A stretch of 64,000 nt of DNA from Alphaproteobacteria bacterium (GCA_020632755.1 JACKEY010000022.1:10948-74947), one strand, 5' to 3'; counted from the stretch's first letter, positions 9,309 through 19,064 are shown. Notes: generated by a model from the sequence alone, not told the origin. Made by a program: numbers and translations.

Positions 9309-9740
9309 ATGTCGCTGCTGCTGCTCGCTGCTTCCCTGTCGAACCCGGCCATGGCGTGGGACCTGTTCATCGATCCGGACCTCTGCTACGCCGACAGCAG
9401 CCTGGAAGCGTGGGTCGAGGGCATCGCCGACGGCGCCTCGACCGAGTGGGACCTCGACGACGCCTTCTGGGACGCCGGGGGCACCATCGACGTGGTCGAC
9501 AGCGACGGCATCTTCGTCACCTGTCCGCCCTGCCCGCCCGCGGTGGACGGCGACACCTACACCTTGACCGTCCAGGTCGACGACGGCGGCGGCACCACCT
9601 CGGACACCCTCACCCTCGAGCAGTCCTGCGACGCCTCCCCCAAGGGCGACGGCGTGGCCTGCGCCGTGGGGCCGGCCGGCGGCGGGCTGCTGCTGGCCGC
9701 TCTGGCGATGGTCCTGCCGCTTCGACGCCGGCGGGTGTAA
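9309..9740 (+). CDS. secreted protein with MYXO-CTERM-like C-terminal tail
   Basis: 143 residues: an N-terminal signal peptide ending around AMAWD, a small acidic beta-rich domain, and a C-terminal tail of hydrophobic helix (GGGLLLAALAMVLPL) followed by RRRR. This tripartite end resembles the MYXO-CTERM sorting signal of Myxococcota surface proteins, with Cys residues just before the helix. The middle may be an immunoglobulin-like (PKD-type) domain, judging by the GDTYTLTVQVDDGGGTTSDT segment. Function unknown. Confidence 0.7.
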   Translation: MSLLLLAASLSNPAMAWDLFIDPDLCYADSSLEAWVEGIADGASTEWDLDDAFWDAGGTIDVVDSDGIFVTCPPCPPAVDGDTYTLTVQVDDGGGTTSDTLTLEQSCDASPKGDGVACAVGPAGGGLLLAALAMVLPLRRRRV

Positions 9741-9797
9741 GGCGCGCCCGCCCGGCTCCGTTCCCCGGTCGCACCCCCGACCGGCCCCGGAGCCCCC

Positions 9798-11096
9798 ATG
9801 CGCAGCCCTCGTCCCTCCCTCTCCCTCTCGGCCCTGGCCCTCGGCCTGGCCCTGCCCGCCGCCCTCGCCCTGGCGCCGGCCGGCGCCTCCTCCCCCGAGC
9901 CCCGCGGCGATGTGTACAGCCTCGCCGTCGAAGAGGCCCCCCGCCTGGGTCGCGAGGACAGGGCCATCGACGTCACCACGGTCGGCTACGGTCCGGCCGG
10001 CGGCATCCAGCACGGGGACTCCGGCCGGACCCCGGCCCAGGCCCGCGAGGCCGGCATCGCCTGGCTGGAGGCCGCCCAGCTGCCGAGCGGCGGCTGGGGT
10101 GCAGGGACCTTCGGGCAGGCCCAGGGCACCGAAGCGGACGTCGCCACCACCGCGATGGCCGTCACCGCCCTGGTCCGCGACGGCGGCGTGAAGGGGCCGC
10201 ACAAGGCCCGGATCGAGCGCGGCGTGCGGTTCATCGTGGCCGCCGTCGACAACGCCCCCAAGGACAGCCCCCAGCTGCGCACCCCCACCGGCACCCAGCC
10301 CCAGGGCAAGCTCGGCCAGCTGGTCGACACCCACATGGCGGCCCTGGTCCTGGGCGAGGTCGCCGGCCAGCTGCCCCCGGAACTCGATCGCGAGGTCCAG
10401 GTCGCCCTCGACACCGTCATCGGCAAGGTCCAGCTGGCCCAGCGCGCGGACGGGTCCTTCGACGGCAACGGCTGGGCTCCGGTCCTGTCGAACTCCATCG
10501 CCGCGATGAGCCTGGTCCAGGCCCAGGAGAAGGGCGTCGCCGTCGCACCCGAGGTCATCGAGCGGGCCGACCGCTGGCAGGACGGGCTCTACGACGAGAC
10601 CGCCGGGGCCTTCGGGGCCGAGGGCAGCGCCGGCGTCGGCCTGTACAGCGTCGCCAGCAACATGCGCATGGACAAGGAGCAGCGCGACCGCGGCGTGGTC
10701 GGTGCGGGCAAGGCCGAGGCCAAGGCCCGCGAGATGGTCAGCGGCTCCAGCGCCGACGCCCTGATCTCCGGCTTCGGCAGCGTGGGCGGCGAGGAGATGC
10801 TGTCCTACATGATGATCTCCGACACCCTGGCCGAGAACGCCGACGAGGGCCACATCCAGGAGTGGGAGCAGTGGGACGGCAAGATCGGCGGCTGGCTGTC
10901 GAGCATCCAGAACACCGACGGGTCGTGGGCCGGCCACCACTGCATCACCAGCCGGACCTTCGTCACCGCCACGGCGCTCATCACCCTCGGCGCGGGCGAG
11001 CACGCCGGCCGCTCGCAGGCCGCTGCCCCCCGCAAGGCGCCGAGCGCGGGCGGCGACATGATCCTGGGGGCAGCCGGCTTCGGGCTCAAGCGCTGA
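9798..11096 (+). CDS. secreted prenyltransferase/squalene-cyclase-fold repeat protein
   Basis: 432 residues with an N-terminal signal peptide (about 1-31). It contains alpha/alpha-toroid repeats of the squalene cyclase / prenyltransferase-beta type: AQLPSGGWGAGTFG near residue 97, RADGSFDGNGW near 216 and QNTDGSWAGHHCITSRTFVTATALITLG near 372. These are QW-like motifs. I see no DXDD cyclase motif, so a protein-binding or structural role is more likely than terpenoid cyclisation. The next gene encodes a second toroid protein; the two probably work together. Confidence 0.75.
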   Translation: MRSPRPSLSLSALALGLALPAALALAPAGASSPEPRGDVYSLAVEEAPRLGREDRAIDVTTVGYGPAGGIQHGDSGRTPAQAREAGIAWLEAAQLPSGGWGAGTFGQAQGTEADVATTAMAVTALVRDGGVKGPHKARIERGVRFIVAAVDNAPKDSPQLRTPTGTQPQGKLGQLVDTHMAALVLGEVAGQLPPELDREVQVALDTVIGKVQLAQRADGSFDGNGWAPVLSNSIAAMSLVQAQEKGVAVAPEVIERADRWQDGLYDETAGAFGAEGSAGVGLYSVASNMRMDKEQRDRGVVGAGKAEAKAREMVSGSSADALISGFGSVGGEEMLSYMMISDTLAENADEGHIQEWEQWDGKIGGWLSSIQNTDGSWAGHHCITSRTFVTATALITLGAGEHAGRSQAAAPRKAPSAGGDMILGAAGFGLKR

Positions 11097-11130
11097 GCAT
11101 CCGATAGGGGCAGGCGGATCCGGGAGCTGC

Positions 11131-12276
11131 ATGCGACGCCGAGACCTGCTGGCCGCCCTGCCCGTCCTGCCCCTGCTGCCGCAGGCCCTGGCCTGCTCAC
11201 GCACACCGCACCCGGCCGAAGCCCCCATCGGCCGGGCGCTGTCGTGGCTGGCCACCCAGCAGGCCCCCGACGGGTCCTTCGGCAGCCGCACCTACGGCCT
11301 GATGAAGGTCGGGCACTCGCTGACCCCCTTCGTCGGCCTGGCGCTGCACCGCGTGGCCGTCACCTTCCCGGACACGCTGGGGCCCACCGCCCTGTCGCTG
11401 CGGGACCCGGCGCGGGACTGGTGCCTGGGGCACCTGGCCAAGGGGGGGCTGGGGTTGGTCCCGCCGGCCATCGACTACCCGGTCTACGCCACCAGCCTGG
11501 CCCTGCGGCTGGTGCTGGCGTCGGCCCCGGGCCGGCCCGACCTCGACGCCGCCATCGCCTGGCTGTTGGGCCAGCAGTACATGGAAGGCTGGGTCGGTCA
11601 CCCCACGGCCGGCGGCTTCGGCATGGGGCGCAGCGACGACATGCCGGCGCCCGACGCCGCCAACCCGGGCCACGTCGACCTGTCCATGACCCGCCGGGCC
11701 GCGCAGGCCGTGGCGGACTGCAAGCGCAAGGGGCGCGGTGACTACCTGCGCCTGCCGCTGTCGCTGAAGGCGGTCGAGCAATTCGCCCGGCGCTGCAAGG
11801 CGGCCGACGGGGGCTTCGTCTACAGCCCGGTCGAGCTGGCCCTCAACAAGTCGGCCACGCTGACCGGCGACCGGGCCACCGCGGTGACGGACCACAAGGG
11901 CTACGGCTCGGCCACCGCCGACGCCGTGCTGGCGCTGCACGCCGCCGGCGTGGCGGCCACGGATCCGGACCTGGCCGGCGGACTGTCCTGGCTGCAGGCC
12001 CACCACGTGCTCGACCGCAACCCCGGGCTCGAGGACGCCCCGATCGCGGCCTACGGCACGGCGATGCGGGGGTACTACCGGGCCGCGTCGGCCGAGGTCT
12101 TCGCCGCGCTCGAGGGCCCTCCCGGCTGGCGCGATGCCCTGGTGGCCGCCGTGCTGGCCGAGCAGGGTGACGACGGGTCGTGGCGCAACCCCGACAACCT
12201 GCAGAAGGAGGACGACCCGTTGATCAGCACCGCGTCGGCACTCCAGGCGCTGGTCTCGGCCGCGTCCGTTGGCTAG
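11131..12276 (+). CDS. toroid-fold (squalene-cyclase-like) lipoprotein
   Basis: 381 residues. The N-terminus MRRRDLL with lipobox ALAC suggests a lipoprotein, perhaps exported by Tat. The mature part has repeats typical of the terpenoid-cyclase toroid: LATQQAPDGSFGSRTYGLMKVG near residue 40, AIAWLLGQQYMEGW near 146 and EQGDDGSWRNPDNLQKEDDPLISTASALQAL at the end. No catalytic DXDD motif was seen. It lies 34 bases after a related secreted toroid gene and overlaps the next gene by 8 bases, so the three may form an operon. Confidence 0.75.
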   Translation: MRRRDLLAALPVLPLLPQALACSRTPHPAEAPIGRALSWLATQQAPDGSFGSRTYGLMKVGHSLTPFVGLALHRVAVTFPDTLGPTALSLRDPARDWCLGHLAKGGLGLVPPAIDYPVYATSLALRLVLASAPGRPDLDAAIAWLLGQQYMEGWVGHPTAGGFGMGRSDDMPAPDAANPGHVDLSMTRRAAQAVADCKRKGRGDYLRLPLSLKAVEQFARRCKAADGGFVYSPVELALNKSATLTGDRATAVTDHKGYGSATADAVLALHAAGVAATDPDLAGGLSWLQAHHVLDRNPGLEDAPIAAYGTAMRGYYRAASAEVFAALEGPPGWRDALVAAVLAEQGDDGSWRNPDNLQKEDDPLISTASALQALVSAASVG

Positions 12277-13849
12277 GCGACCGACCCGCCGATCGGGGCC
12301 GACCGGGCGGGGGCGGCCGACCCGGCGGAACCGCTCGCCCTCCCAGCGACGGGTGGCGCTGCCCCGGCTCTCGCCCGGGCTGCAGCGAGCCCTCGCCCTG
12401 CTGCTCGGGCTGTCGGTGGTCGTGGGTCTGGAGCTCACCGTCCGCGCCCTCGGCCTGGAGGACGAGGAGCGCTGGTCACCCCCGGCGCTGGTGCTCGCCG
12501 GAGCGGATCCATCCGCACCGGCGGTGCTCGGCATCACCACCGCGACGCACTTCGAGCCGGCCCCCGACGGGGGGCTCGCGACCGCGCCGTCGCTCCACAA
12601 CCGGGCCCGGGCGCTGCGTGTGGAGCCGCGGGTCCCCGGGGGACCGCAGCGCATCGTGGTGGGGGGAGGCTCGGCGGCGACGGGTCAGGCGCCGCTCAGC
12701 GGGCTGCAGGTGACCCGGGACTGGCGACCGCCCCCTCCGGATGAAGTCGTCGAGCTCGCGCCGGGCATCTCCGTGTGGCGGGCGGACCTGTCGATCAGCG
12801 GTCTGCTCGCCGAGCGGACCGGGGCTGAGGTCATCGATGCCGGCGCCATCGCCCGGGACAGCGACGGCCTGGTGACGCTCTCGTCCGAGCTCGACGCGCT
12901 CGAGGCGGATGTGCTGGCGATCTACGCGGGCAACAACGAGTCGTTGTTCATCTCCCGCGTCCTCGACGGCAGCTCGATCCCGGTGCTCCACGGCCGCAGC
13001 CTGCTGCGCCGGAGCCACCTGTACCGGCTCCTGGCCGACAAGGTCGGACGCTACCGGCAGGACCGCCAGCGACAGCTCCTCTCGTCCCGGGAGCACAGCC
13101 GCGACGACTTCGAGGCCTTCGCTCCCGCTGCAGTGGTCTCGGCCCAGTGGACCCAGGCCGGGCGACCGCTCGTGGAGGGCAACGAGCCCACCGACGACGT
13201 ACAGCACGCGATCCTCACCCGCTTCGAGGCCAACCTGCGGGCCATCGCCGCCCATGCCGATGCTGCCGGCGCCACGCTCCTCTACATCAACACGCCGCCC
13301 CGCCTGGACGAGGCGCCCTTCCGGGCTGCCCACGGCCCCGGGGTCTCGTCCGACGACGCAACCCGCTCCGAGGCGCTCTGTGCGCAGGCCGCCGCCGCGC
13401 GCCTGGCCGGGGACCCGCTGGCCGCCGTCGATGCGGCCGGCCAGGCCATCGCGCTCGATCCCGCCTGGGCCCATGCGTGGTTCCAGCGGGGGATGGCCGC
13501 GGCCGAGCTGGGGCGGTCGAACGACGCCGTGGACGACCTGCTGCACGCCCTGGCCCTGGACATCTCGCGGAAGCGGGCGACGCCGGCGCTGGCCGAGGTC
13601 GCCCGCCGGGTCTGCGCCGACACCGGCTGCCGCACCGTCGACGGCCACGCCGCCCTGGTGGCGCGGGCCCGACGGGACGGGCCCCTGGCGGTCTACCCGG
13701 CCTTCCACGGCGACTTCGAGCACCTGTGGCCCGACGCCAACCGCGCCATCGCCGACGCCTTCGCGGCACTGCTCGACGACGACCCGGCCGGCGCCACCCG
13801 GGCGCTCCAGGACGCTCCACTCACGGCGCCTCGCAGGTCCGCGCCGTGA
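12269..13849 (+). CDS. membrane-anchored SGNH-hydrolase-like protein with TPR segment
   Basis: About 526 residues. An N-terminal helix (near 40-60) precedes an SGNH/GDSL-like domain: block I is IVVGGGSAATGQ near residue 129, the Asn block is YAGNNES near 218, and a possible Asp-His pair sits in HGDFEHLWPD near 487. Residues about 380-435 look like TPR repeats. The start is uncertain: the TTG at 12269 overlaps the previous stop, while a GTG at 12353 would give a shorter protein beginning just before the helix. The 3' end overlaps the opposing lectin-like gene by 29 bases. Confidence 0.68.
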   Translation: MARRPTRRSGPTGRGRPTRRNRSPSQRRVALPRLSPGLQRALALLLGLSVVVGLELTVRALGLEDEERWSPPALVLAGADPSAPAVLGITTATHFEPAPDGGLATAPSLHNRARALRVEPRVPGGPQRIVVGGGSAATGQAPLSGLQVTRDWRPPPPDEVVELAPGISVWRADLSISGLLAERTGAEVIDAGAIARDSDGLVTLSSELDALEADVLAIYAGNNESLFISRVLDGSSIPVLHGRSLLRRSHLYRLLADKVGRYRQDRQRQLLSSREHSRDDFEAFAPAAVVSAQWTQAGRPLVEGNEPTDDVQHAILTRFEANLRAIAAHADAAGATLLYINTPPRLDEAPFRAAHGPGVSSDDATRSEALCAQAAAARLAGDPLAAVDAAGQAIALDPAWAHAWFQRGMAAAELGRSNDAVDDLLHALALDISRKRATPALAEVARRVCADTGCRTVDGHAALVARARRDGPLAVYPAFHGDFEHLWPDANRAIADAFAALLDDDPAGATRALQDAPLTAPRRSAP

Positions 13850-15137
13850 CCTCCAGGCTGCCGATGCGGTGCCGGTTGGTCAGGCTGCCGGTACCGGCGG
13901 TGAACCCGACCCAGCCGGGGAAGGCCGAGAAACCCGGCAGATCCTGGTCGATGTAGACCGTGCCGTCGATGGACACGGTCACGTGGGGAGCGCTGACCAC
14001 CACGACCATCTCGTGCCAGCCGGTGTCCTCCATCTCGGGCAGGGTGGCCCAGACCGCCGGGTCGTCCACGTCGCCGTCGAAGGTCAGCATCAGGTGGTCG
14101 GCCTCGGTGGGGTCCTGGCCGCCGTTGTAGTAGGTGTCGACCTCGACGCTCCAGCCCGGCAGGGCGGGGCCGGATGTGCAGCTGGCGTCGCCGCCGTAGC
14201 CGATGCCGCAGCCCGTCCCACCCAGGAAGCTGGTGGCGCGGCTGCTGTCGAGCACCGTCAGGGACAGGCCGTCGGCGCCGCTGCCGCCGCCGATCCAGAA
14301 CCGGAAGCGGATCTCGACCTCGTCGCCGGGGACGGTCTCGTCGACGGCGAAGGCGCTGCCGACCTGGTCGGTGGTGGCGGTCGTGAGCTCGACGACGCGC
14401 TCGGCTTCGTTCCAGGTGGCCGAGCCCTCCAGGTTCCATGACGACAGGTCGAGCTCCTCGACCGTGTAGCCCTCGTCCTGGCAGATCTCGACCGTGGCGA
14501 CCGCCCGCTGATCGCACCGGTCGACCGCTTCGAGGGTGACGAGGTGCACGCCGGCGCTGCGATCGGCCGCGGCCCAGTCCAGGGTGGTGCGCCCGTCGGC
14601 GGTGGCGCCGACCACGCCCAGCTCACCGTCCACGTCGCTGCTCCAGCGCAGCGCCAGGCCCTCGGCTCCGTCTTCGGCGTCGTCCACCGCTCCCACCAGG
14701 GTCAGCAGCTCGCCGCTGCCCAGGATCGCTCCGGGGACGGGCGCGTCGATGCGGGCGGTCGGGGCGCCGTCGGCGACGCCGGACAGCGGCACCTCGACGA
14801 TGGCGGGCTCCGCGCTGCTCTCGACGAACAGGGTGGCCTCGCCGACCCCGGACGCGACCTCGACCACCAGCTGCTCGCCGGCCGCGAGGCCCTCCGGCCA
14901 CGACGTGGTGAGGAGCGTCCAGCCCTCGCCCTCGAGCCGGATGTCCAGCAGCTCCACCCGCGTGGTCCCGGGGTTGTCGAGCGTCACCGTCATGGTCCGG
15001 CCCTCGCACACGACGTCGTCGAGGGCGTCCGGGCTGACGGTGAGCTGGGGCTCGGCCGCGGCGTCGGGCTTGCCGGCGACGACGCTGTAGTCCGAGCAGC
15101 CGAGCAACAGGGGGAAGAGGAGGAAGGAGCGGTGCAT
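13821..15137 (-). CDS. lipoprotein with L-type lectin-like domain
   Basis: 438 residues. A signal peptide with lipobox LLLGCS makes it a lipoprotein. Residues about 30-120 form a beta-rich domain resembling ASH/choice-of-anchor modules, followed by a PKD-like region (about 125-220). The C-terminal 210 residues resemble a legume/L-type lectin fold, with SGADGLSLTVLD, GCGIGYGG and PGWSVEVDTYYN strands and metal-site acidic residues. It is probably a surface carbohydrate-binding protein. Converges on and slightly overlaps the SGNH gene. Confidence 0.72.
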   Translation of the reverse strand: MHRSFLLFPLLLGCSDYSVVAGKPDAAAEPQLTVSPDALDDVVCEGRTMTVTLDNPGTTRVELLDIRLEGEGWTLLTTSWPEGLAAGEQLVVEVASGVGEATLFVESSAEPAIVEVPLSGVADGAPTARIDAPVPGAILGSGELLTLVGAVDDAEDGAEGLALRWSSDVDGELGVVGATADGRTTLDWAAADRSAGVHLVTLEAVDRCDQRAVATVEICQDEGYTVEELDLSSWNLEGSATWNEAERVVELTTATTDQVGSAFAVDETVPGDEVEIRFRFWIGGGSGADGLSLTVLDSSRATSFLGGTGCGIGYGGDASCTSGPALPGWSVEVDTYYNGGQDPTEADHLMLTFDGDVDDPAVWATLPEMEDTGWHEMVVVVSAPHVTVSIDGTVYIDQDLPGFSAFPGWVGFTAGTGSLTNRHRIGSLEVTARTCEAP

Positions 15138-15155
15138 GGGCGGAGGATAGCGCCG

Positions 15156-18100
15156 TCAGCGGGCGAAGTAGGGCTTCTCGGTGGCCAGGAGGAGGAGGTC
15201 GGCGTCGCGCCGCCAGGCCGCCGGTGCTTCGGCGCCGCGGATCAGCACGCCGGCCAGCAACAGCTGGCCCCGTCCCGCCGGCACCAGGGTGGCGGCGGCG
15301 GCCTCGACCGCGGCGGCATCGGCCCACCACGCGGCGGTGGCGGCTTCGGCCGGCAGGTCGCCCGGCGCCATCTCGAAGGCATCGACGAAGCCCTGGACGG
15401 CGGCATCGGCGCCTTGGCCCTGGCGCACGGCGAGCCCCAGCCAGCTGCCGGCCAGCCCGCGCTCCGAGGCGTCATCGGGGGGAGGGGGCAGCGTGCCGTC
15501 GGCGCCGTCGCTGGCGGCCCGCAGCCAGCCCAGCAGCAGGCGGCCGTCGTCGTCGAGCTCGTCGGGCAGCGGCGCGGCGAGATCTCCCCGGTGCAGCGCA
15601 GCCCATGGACCTTCGCTGGTCCCCGCTTCCATGTCGAGAATCATCCCGAGCGCCGGCGAAGCGACCGTCATGGCCCGCACATCCTCGGTGTCCCGGGCCC
15701 CCTCGAGCATGCGCCGGGCGCGGACCGCGGGCATGGCGAGCTGCGGCCAGCGGCCGGGCAGGGCGTCACGGGCGATGTCCCAGCAGGCCAGCGCCTCCGG
15801 CCAGCGTCCGGCGCGGCCGTGGGCGTAGGCCGCCCCGACGGCAAGCCAGCCGTCCCCCGGGTGGGCGTCGAGGCCGGCGAGCATCGCGGCGTCTTCGGTC
15901 TGCCAGTCGGGAGCGCAGCGGGCGGCGGCATAGGCCAGGCCCGGGTCGTCGGGAGCCGCCGCGGCCAGGGCGCGGTGCTGCCGGCAGATCTGGTCGCGCG
16001 CGTCCCCGGCCCGGTCCTGCTGGGTGCGCAGCAGCTCGACCGACGGGCCGTCGGCCTCGATCCGGGCGGCCACCAGCGCGGGCAGGTCCGGGTCGTCCCC
16101 CAACAGCCCCAGCCAGACGCCCAGCTGGCCGTGGTCGACCGGGTCCAGCCGCGCGTGGGCCCAGGCCATGTCGTGCAGCTCGTCGAGCGGCGTGGTCCAC
16201 GACAGCTGCATCGGGTCCTGGCCGGCCATGGACTCCAACACGGTGCGGCTGCCGCCGTCCCCCGACGTCTCGATCGAGCCGGGCGGATCCGTGAAGACAT
16301 GATGCGCGCGGGTCTGCTGCCAGCGCGTCGTGCCCAGGAATCGCGGCGGGCGCTCCTCGGCGTCCCCGTAGACGGCGGTCCACTCGACCAGCGTCGTCGC
16401 CCCCGCCACGTTGTAGGCGTAGGTGGCCCACGGGCTGAGCCCGTCGACGTCGAAGGCTTCCACCTCGGTGCCGTCCTCGAGGGTGCTGTGGATCGCCACC
16501 GGCCCGTCGGCCGACAGGTCCAGGGTGGCGGTCCGGAAGGGCTCGACGCGCGCTGTCTGGCCACCGGCCTGCACGATCACGGGTGCCGCCAGGCCGTTGG
16601 TGATGGCGATGGTCGCGTCCCCGCTCGCCCCCGTCAGCAGCAGCGCCGGGGCCAGCACCCCACCGGCCACGGCGAGTCGCGCCGCCCCGGGCACGACGCC
16701 GTTGGCGGTCTGGAAGCGATCCCACCAGCCGAGCTGCTTCTGGCGGTCGCGCTCGGTGCCCGGGCAGCGCGTCGCGTACAGCCGGGGCACGGTGGGCGGG
16801 GGAGGGGCATCCGCGACAGGGAGGCCGGCCCGGTGCACCAGCGCGACCTGGGCTTCGGTGCGCAGCAGGGTCTCCAGCGTCGCCGTGGACGCCGTGCGCA
16901 GGGCCCGCAGGAAGGCGTCGACCCACGAGTCCACCGCGTCGAGCCACTCGCCCATCTGGTTGCGGCCGGGCTCGATCAGGCCCTGGCGGTCGGGCAGCAG
17001 GTCGGTCCAGCCCGGCGGCGGCGCGCCCCCCTCGCTCCGCGCCGCCAGCGCGGCCGAGACCGGGGGGCTCAGCGACACGGCGCTGCGCTCGGACCAGATG
17101 TCGTCGAGCACCGCCACCACGTCGCGGCCGGCCACCACCAGCCGGTTGAGCTCGGCGCTGCTCACCGAGCCGTCGGCTACGGCGATCTGCAGGACGTTCT
17201 GCAGCTTGCCGCGGGCGTCGTCGAGGTCCTGGGCCCGGTGGTCCAGGTAGTGCAGCAGGGACAACAGCCCGACCAGGTGGGCTTCCCAGGCCGGCGACAG
17301 CGCGCGGGCCGACGCGCGATGGGCCGTGCGGATCCGCCGATCCCGCGCCAGCAGCGCCTCCCGGGCCGCCTTCGCCTCGTCCCGGACCCGAGTGAGCACG
17401 GACCGCAGCTTGCGCCGCGGCAGCTCCTCGCCGCGGTGGCGGATGACGCCGCCCGGCGCCGTCAGCACGCCGTCGGCGAGCCCCTGCAGGTGGACCACCT
17501 CCTCCTCCAGCTCCCGCCAGCGCTCCAGCGCCTCGCCCAGGCCGTCGTCGTAGAGCTGCCCCGCGTCCGGAGCGGCAGACCGGTCCAGCATCCCGGCTTC
17601 GACCGGGTCGTAGAGCGCCGCCGGGTCCTCGACCGACAGCACGGCGCTGCGGCGCAGGTAGGCGCCGCGGTACTGCGGGTCCAGGAAGGCGGCGGCGAAC
17701 TGGCGGTCCAGGCGCTTCAGGCAGGCCGCGCCGGCGTCATCGGCGTCGGCCACCAGCGCCAGGCCGTCCACGCCCGCCCGCTCGAACAGGTGCGCGGTCA
17801 TGCGGCGGCGGGTGGCGGTGGGGTCCTGGAACAGGGCCCAGGCCGAGCGGGGGTCGAAGGGGCTCGCCAGGTAGCGGCGCTTGGCGTTGGCCTCGCGCTC
17901 GTGGTTGGGCGGGTGGGTCGACCACATGCGGGGCGGCTGGGCCAGCCCGGCGGTGAACAGCCGGTGGGCCGCGCGGTCGGCCGGCACGGCGGGCGGGGCC
18001 CCCCAGGTCGGGTCGCCGTGCACCCGCCGCAGCTGCTCCAGGATGCGCTGCTGCACCGTGAACAGGTCGACCGAGGCCAGCTTGCGGTCGTGCTGGCCGG

Positions 18101-18986
18101 CCACGAAGCGCGTGGCCTGGTCCCAGGCGTCGTCGGCCGGGCCGAGCCGGTGCAGGGCGTGGGGCAGGCTGTCGCTGCCGCTCACGCTGACGGCGACAAG
18201 GTCGGCCTGCAGCTCCATCTCGCGGGACAGCGCCCGCTCCGCGAGCAGGATCAGCCGGAAGGCCGTGTCCAGCACGGCGCGGATGGACCACACGACCAGC
18301 CGCATGATCCAGCCGATCCAGGCGACCCGCAGGTCGAACCGGCTCAGCGCGTCCAGGAAGCCGTCGAAGGCGTCGCGCTTGCCGATGATGTGGCCCGCGA
18401 TCTGCTGGCTGGTGTAGACCCAGCGGCCGACGGCCATCGAGCGCTGCGCGAAGTGCCCGAACTCGTGGGCCAGGACCGCCTTGAACTCGTCGAGGGTCAG
18501 CACGTTGACCAGGCCGATGCCGATCTCGAGGTTCTTCTTCGTGGGCAGCAGCAGGTTGCGCAGGGACAGGTCGTAGAAGACGGCGGCGTTGACGCGGGGG
18601 GAGAGGAAGATCCGGTGCGGACGAGGCGCGCCCGCGTCGTCGGCGACCCGGTGCACGAAGGCGAACAGCCGCGGCTCGTCGGCCTCGTGCAGCTCGACCA
18701 GGCCGTCCGGGGCGCCCTTCTGGACGCCGAGCAGGCCCTTGGCCAGGAAGAAGAACAGGAAGGCGGCCGGGACGGCCTGCAGGAAGCCGATGATCTCGCC
18801 GGAGACCCAGCTGGCGTGGGCCTGGCGGAGGGCGATCCAGCCGAACCAGCCGGTGAGCCCGAGGTAGAGCAGCAGGAAGGCCAGCAGGCTGACGCTGGCC
18901 AGCCAGGCATGCCGCCGGTAGGCCGAGGTCGGCGCGGTCAGGTCCGCGGGGACGCCCTCGGGGCGGGGCGGGTAGAGGTCTTCCAT
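15156..18986 (-). CDS. large membrane M48 metallopeptidase
   Basis: 1276 residues. Two N-terminal membrane helices (about 30-50 and 66-88) precede an M48 zinc-peptidase domain with HEFGH at 174-178 and third ligand Glu257 in ELQAD. Further hydrophobic segments flank 222-250. The remaining roughly 900 residues are not recognisable: they are helical and Ala-rich with an isolated hydrophobic stretch near residue 770. That is far longer than HtpX-type M48 enzymes (about 290). It may process membrane or periplasmic proteins. It is followed by the lectin-like lipoprotein gene 18 bases on. Confidence 0.85.
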   Translation of the reverse strand: MEDLYPPRPEGVPADLTAPTSAYRRHAWLASVSLLAFLLLYLGLTGWFGWIALRQAHASWVSGEIIGFLQAVPAAFLFFFLAKGLLGVQKGAPDGLVELHEADEPRLFAFVHRVADDAGAPRPHRIFLSPRVNAAVFYDLSLRNLLLPTKKNLEIGIGLVNVLTLDEFKAVLAHEFGHFAQRSMAVGRWVYTSQQIAGHIIGKRDAFDGFLDALSRFDLRVAWIGWIMRLVVWSIRAVLDTAFRLILLAERALSREMELQADLVAVSVSGSDSLPHALHRLGPADDAWDQATRFVAGQHDRKLASVDLFTVQQRILEQLRRVHGDPTWGAPPAVPADRAAHRLFTAGLAQPPRMWSTHPPNHEREANAKRRYLASPFDPRSAWALFQDPTATRRRMTAHLFERAGVDGLALVADADDAGAACLKRLDRQFAAAFLDPQYRGAYLRRSAVLSVEDPAALYDPVEAGMLDRSAAPDAGQLYDDGLGEALERWRELEEEVVHLQGLADGVLTAPGGVIRHRGEELPRRKLRSVLTRVRDEAKAAREALLARDRRIRTAHRASARALSPAWEAHLVGLLSLLHYLDHRAQDLDDARGKLQNVLQIAVADGSVSSAELNRLVVAGRDVVAVLDDIWSERSAVSLSPPVSAALAARSEGGAPPPGWTDLLPDRQGLIEPGRNQMGEWLDAVDSWVDAFLRALRTASTATLETLLRTEAQVALVHRAGLPVADAPPPPTVPRLYATRCPGTERDRQKQLGWWDRFQTANGVVPGAARLAVAGGVLAPALLLTGASGDATIAITNGLAAPVIVQAGGQTARVEPFRTATLDLSADGPVAIHSTLEDGTEVEAFDVDGLSPWATYAYNVAGATTLVEWTAVYGDAEERPPRFLGTTRWQQTRAHHVFTDPPGSIETSGDGGSRTVLESMAGQDPMQLSWTTPLDELHDMAWAHARLDPVDHGQLGVWLGLLGDDPDLPALVAARIEADGPSVELLRTQQDRAGDARDQICRQHRALAAAAPDDPGLAYAAARCAPDWQTEDAAMLAGLDAHPGDGWLAVGAAYAHGRAGRWPEALACWDIARDALPGRWPQLAMPAVRARRMLEGARDTEDVRAMTVASPALGMILDMEAGTSEGPWAALHRGDLAAPLPDELDDDGRLLLGWLRAASDGADGTLPPPPDDASERGLAGSWLGLAVRQGQGADAAVQGFVDAFEMAPGDLPAEAATAAWWADAAAVEAAAATLVPAGRGQLLLAGVLIRGAEAPAAWRRDADLLLLATEKPYFAR

Positions 18987-19064
18987 CGTGCAACCCTGGG
19001 ATCGGCCGGGCGAGGGTGGTCGAGTCTACGGCGAGATAGGCTGGCACTCCACCGAGGAGGCCCC

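Noticed and set aside
9798..12276. Terpenoid (hopanoid) biosynthesis by the two squalene-cyclase-like proteins
   Set aside because: Both have export signals and I see no DXDD catalytic motif, so cyclase activity is not supported.
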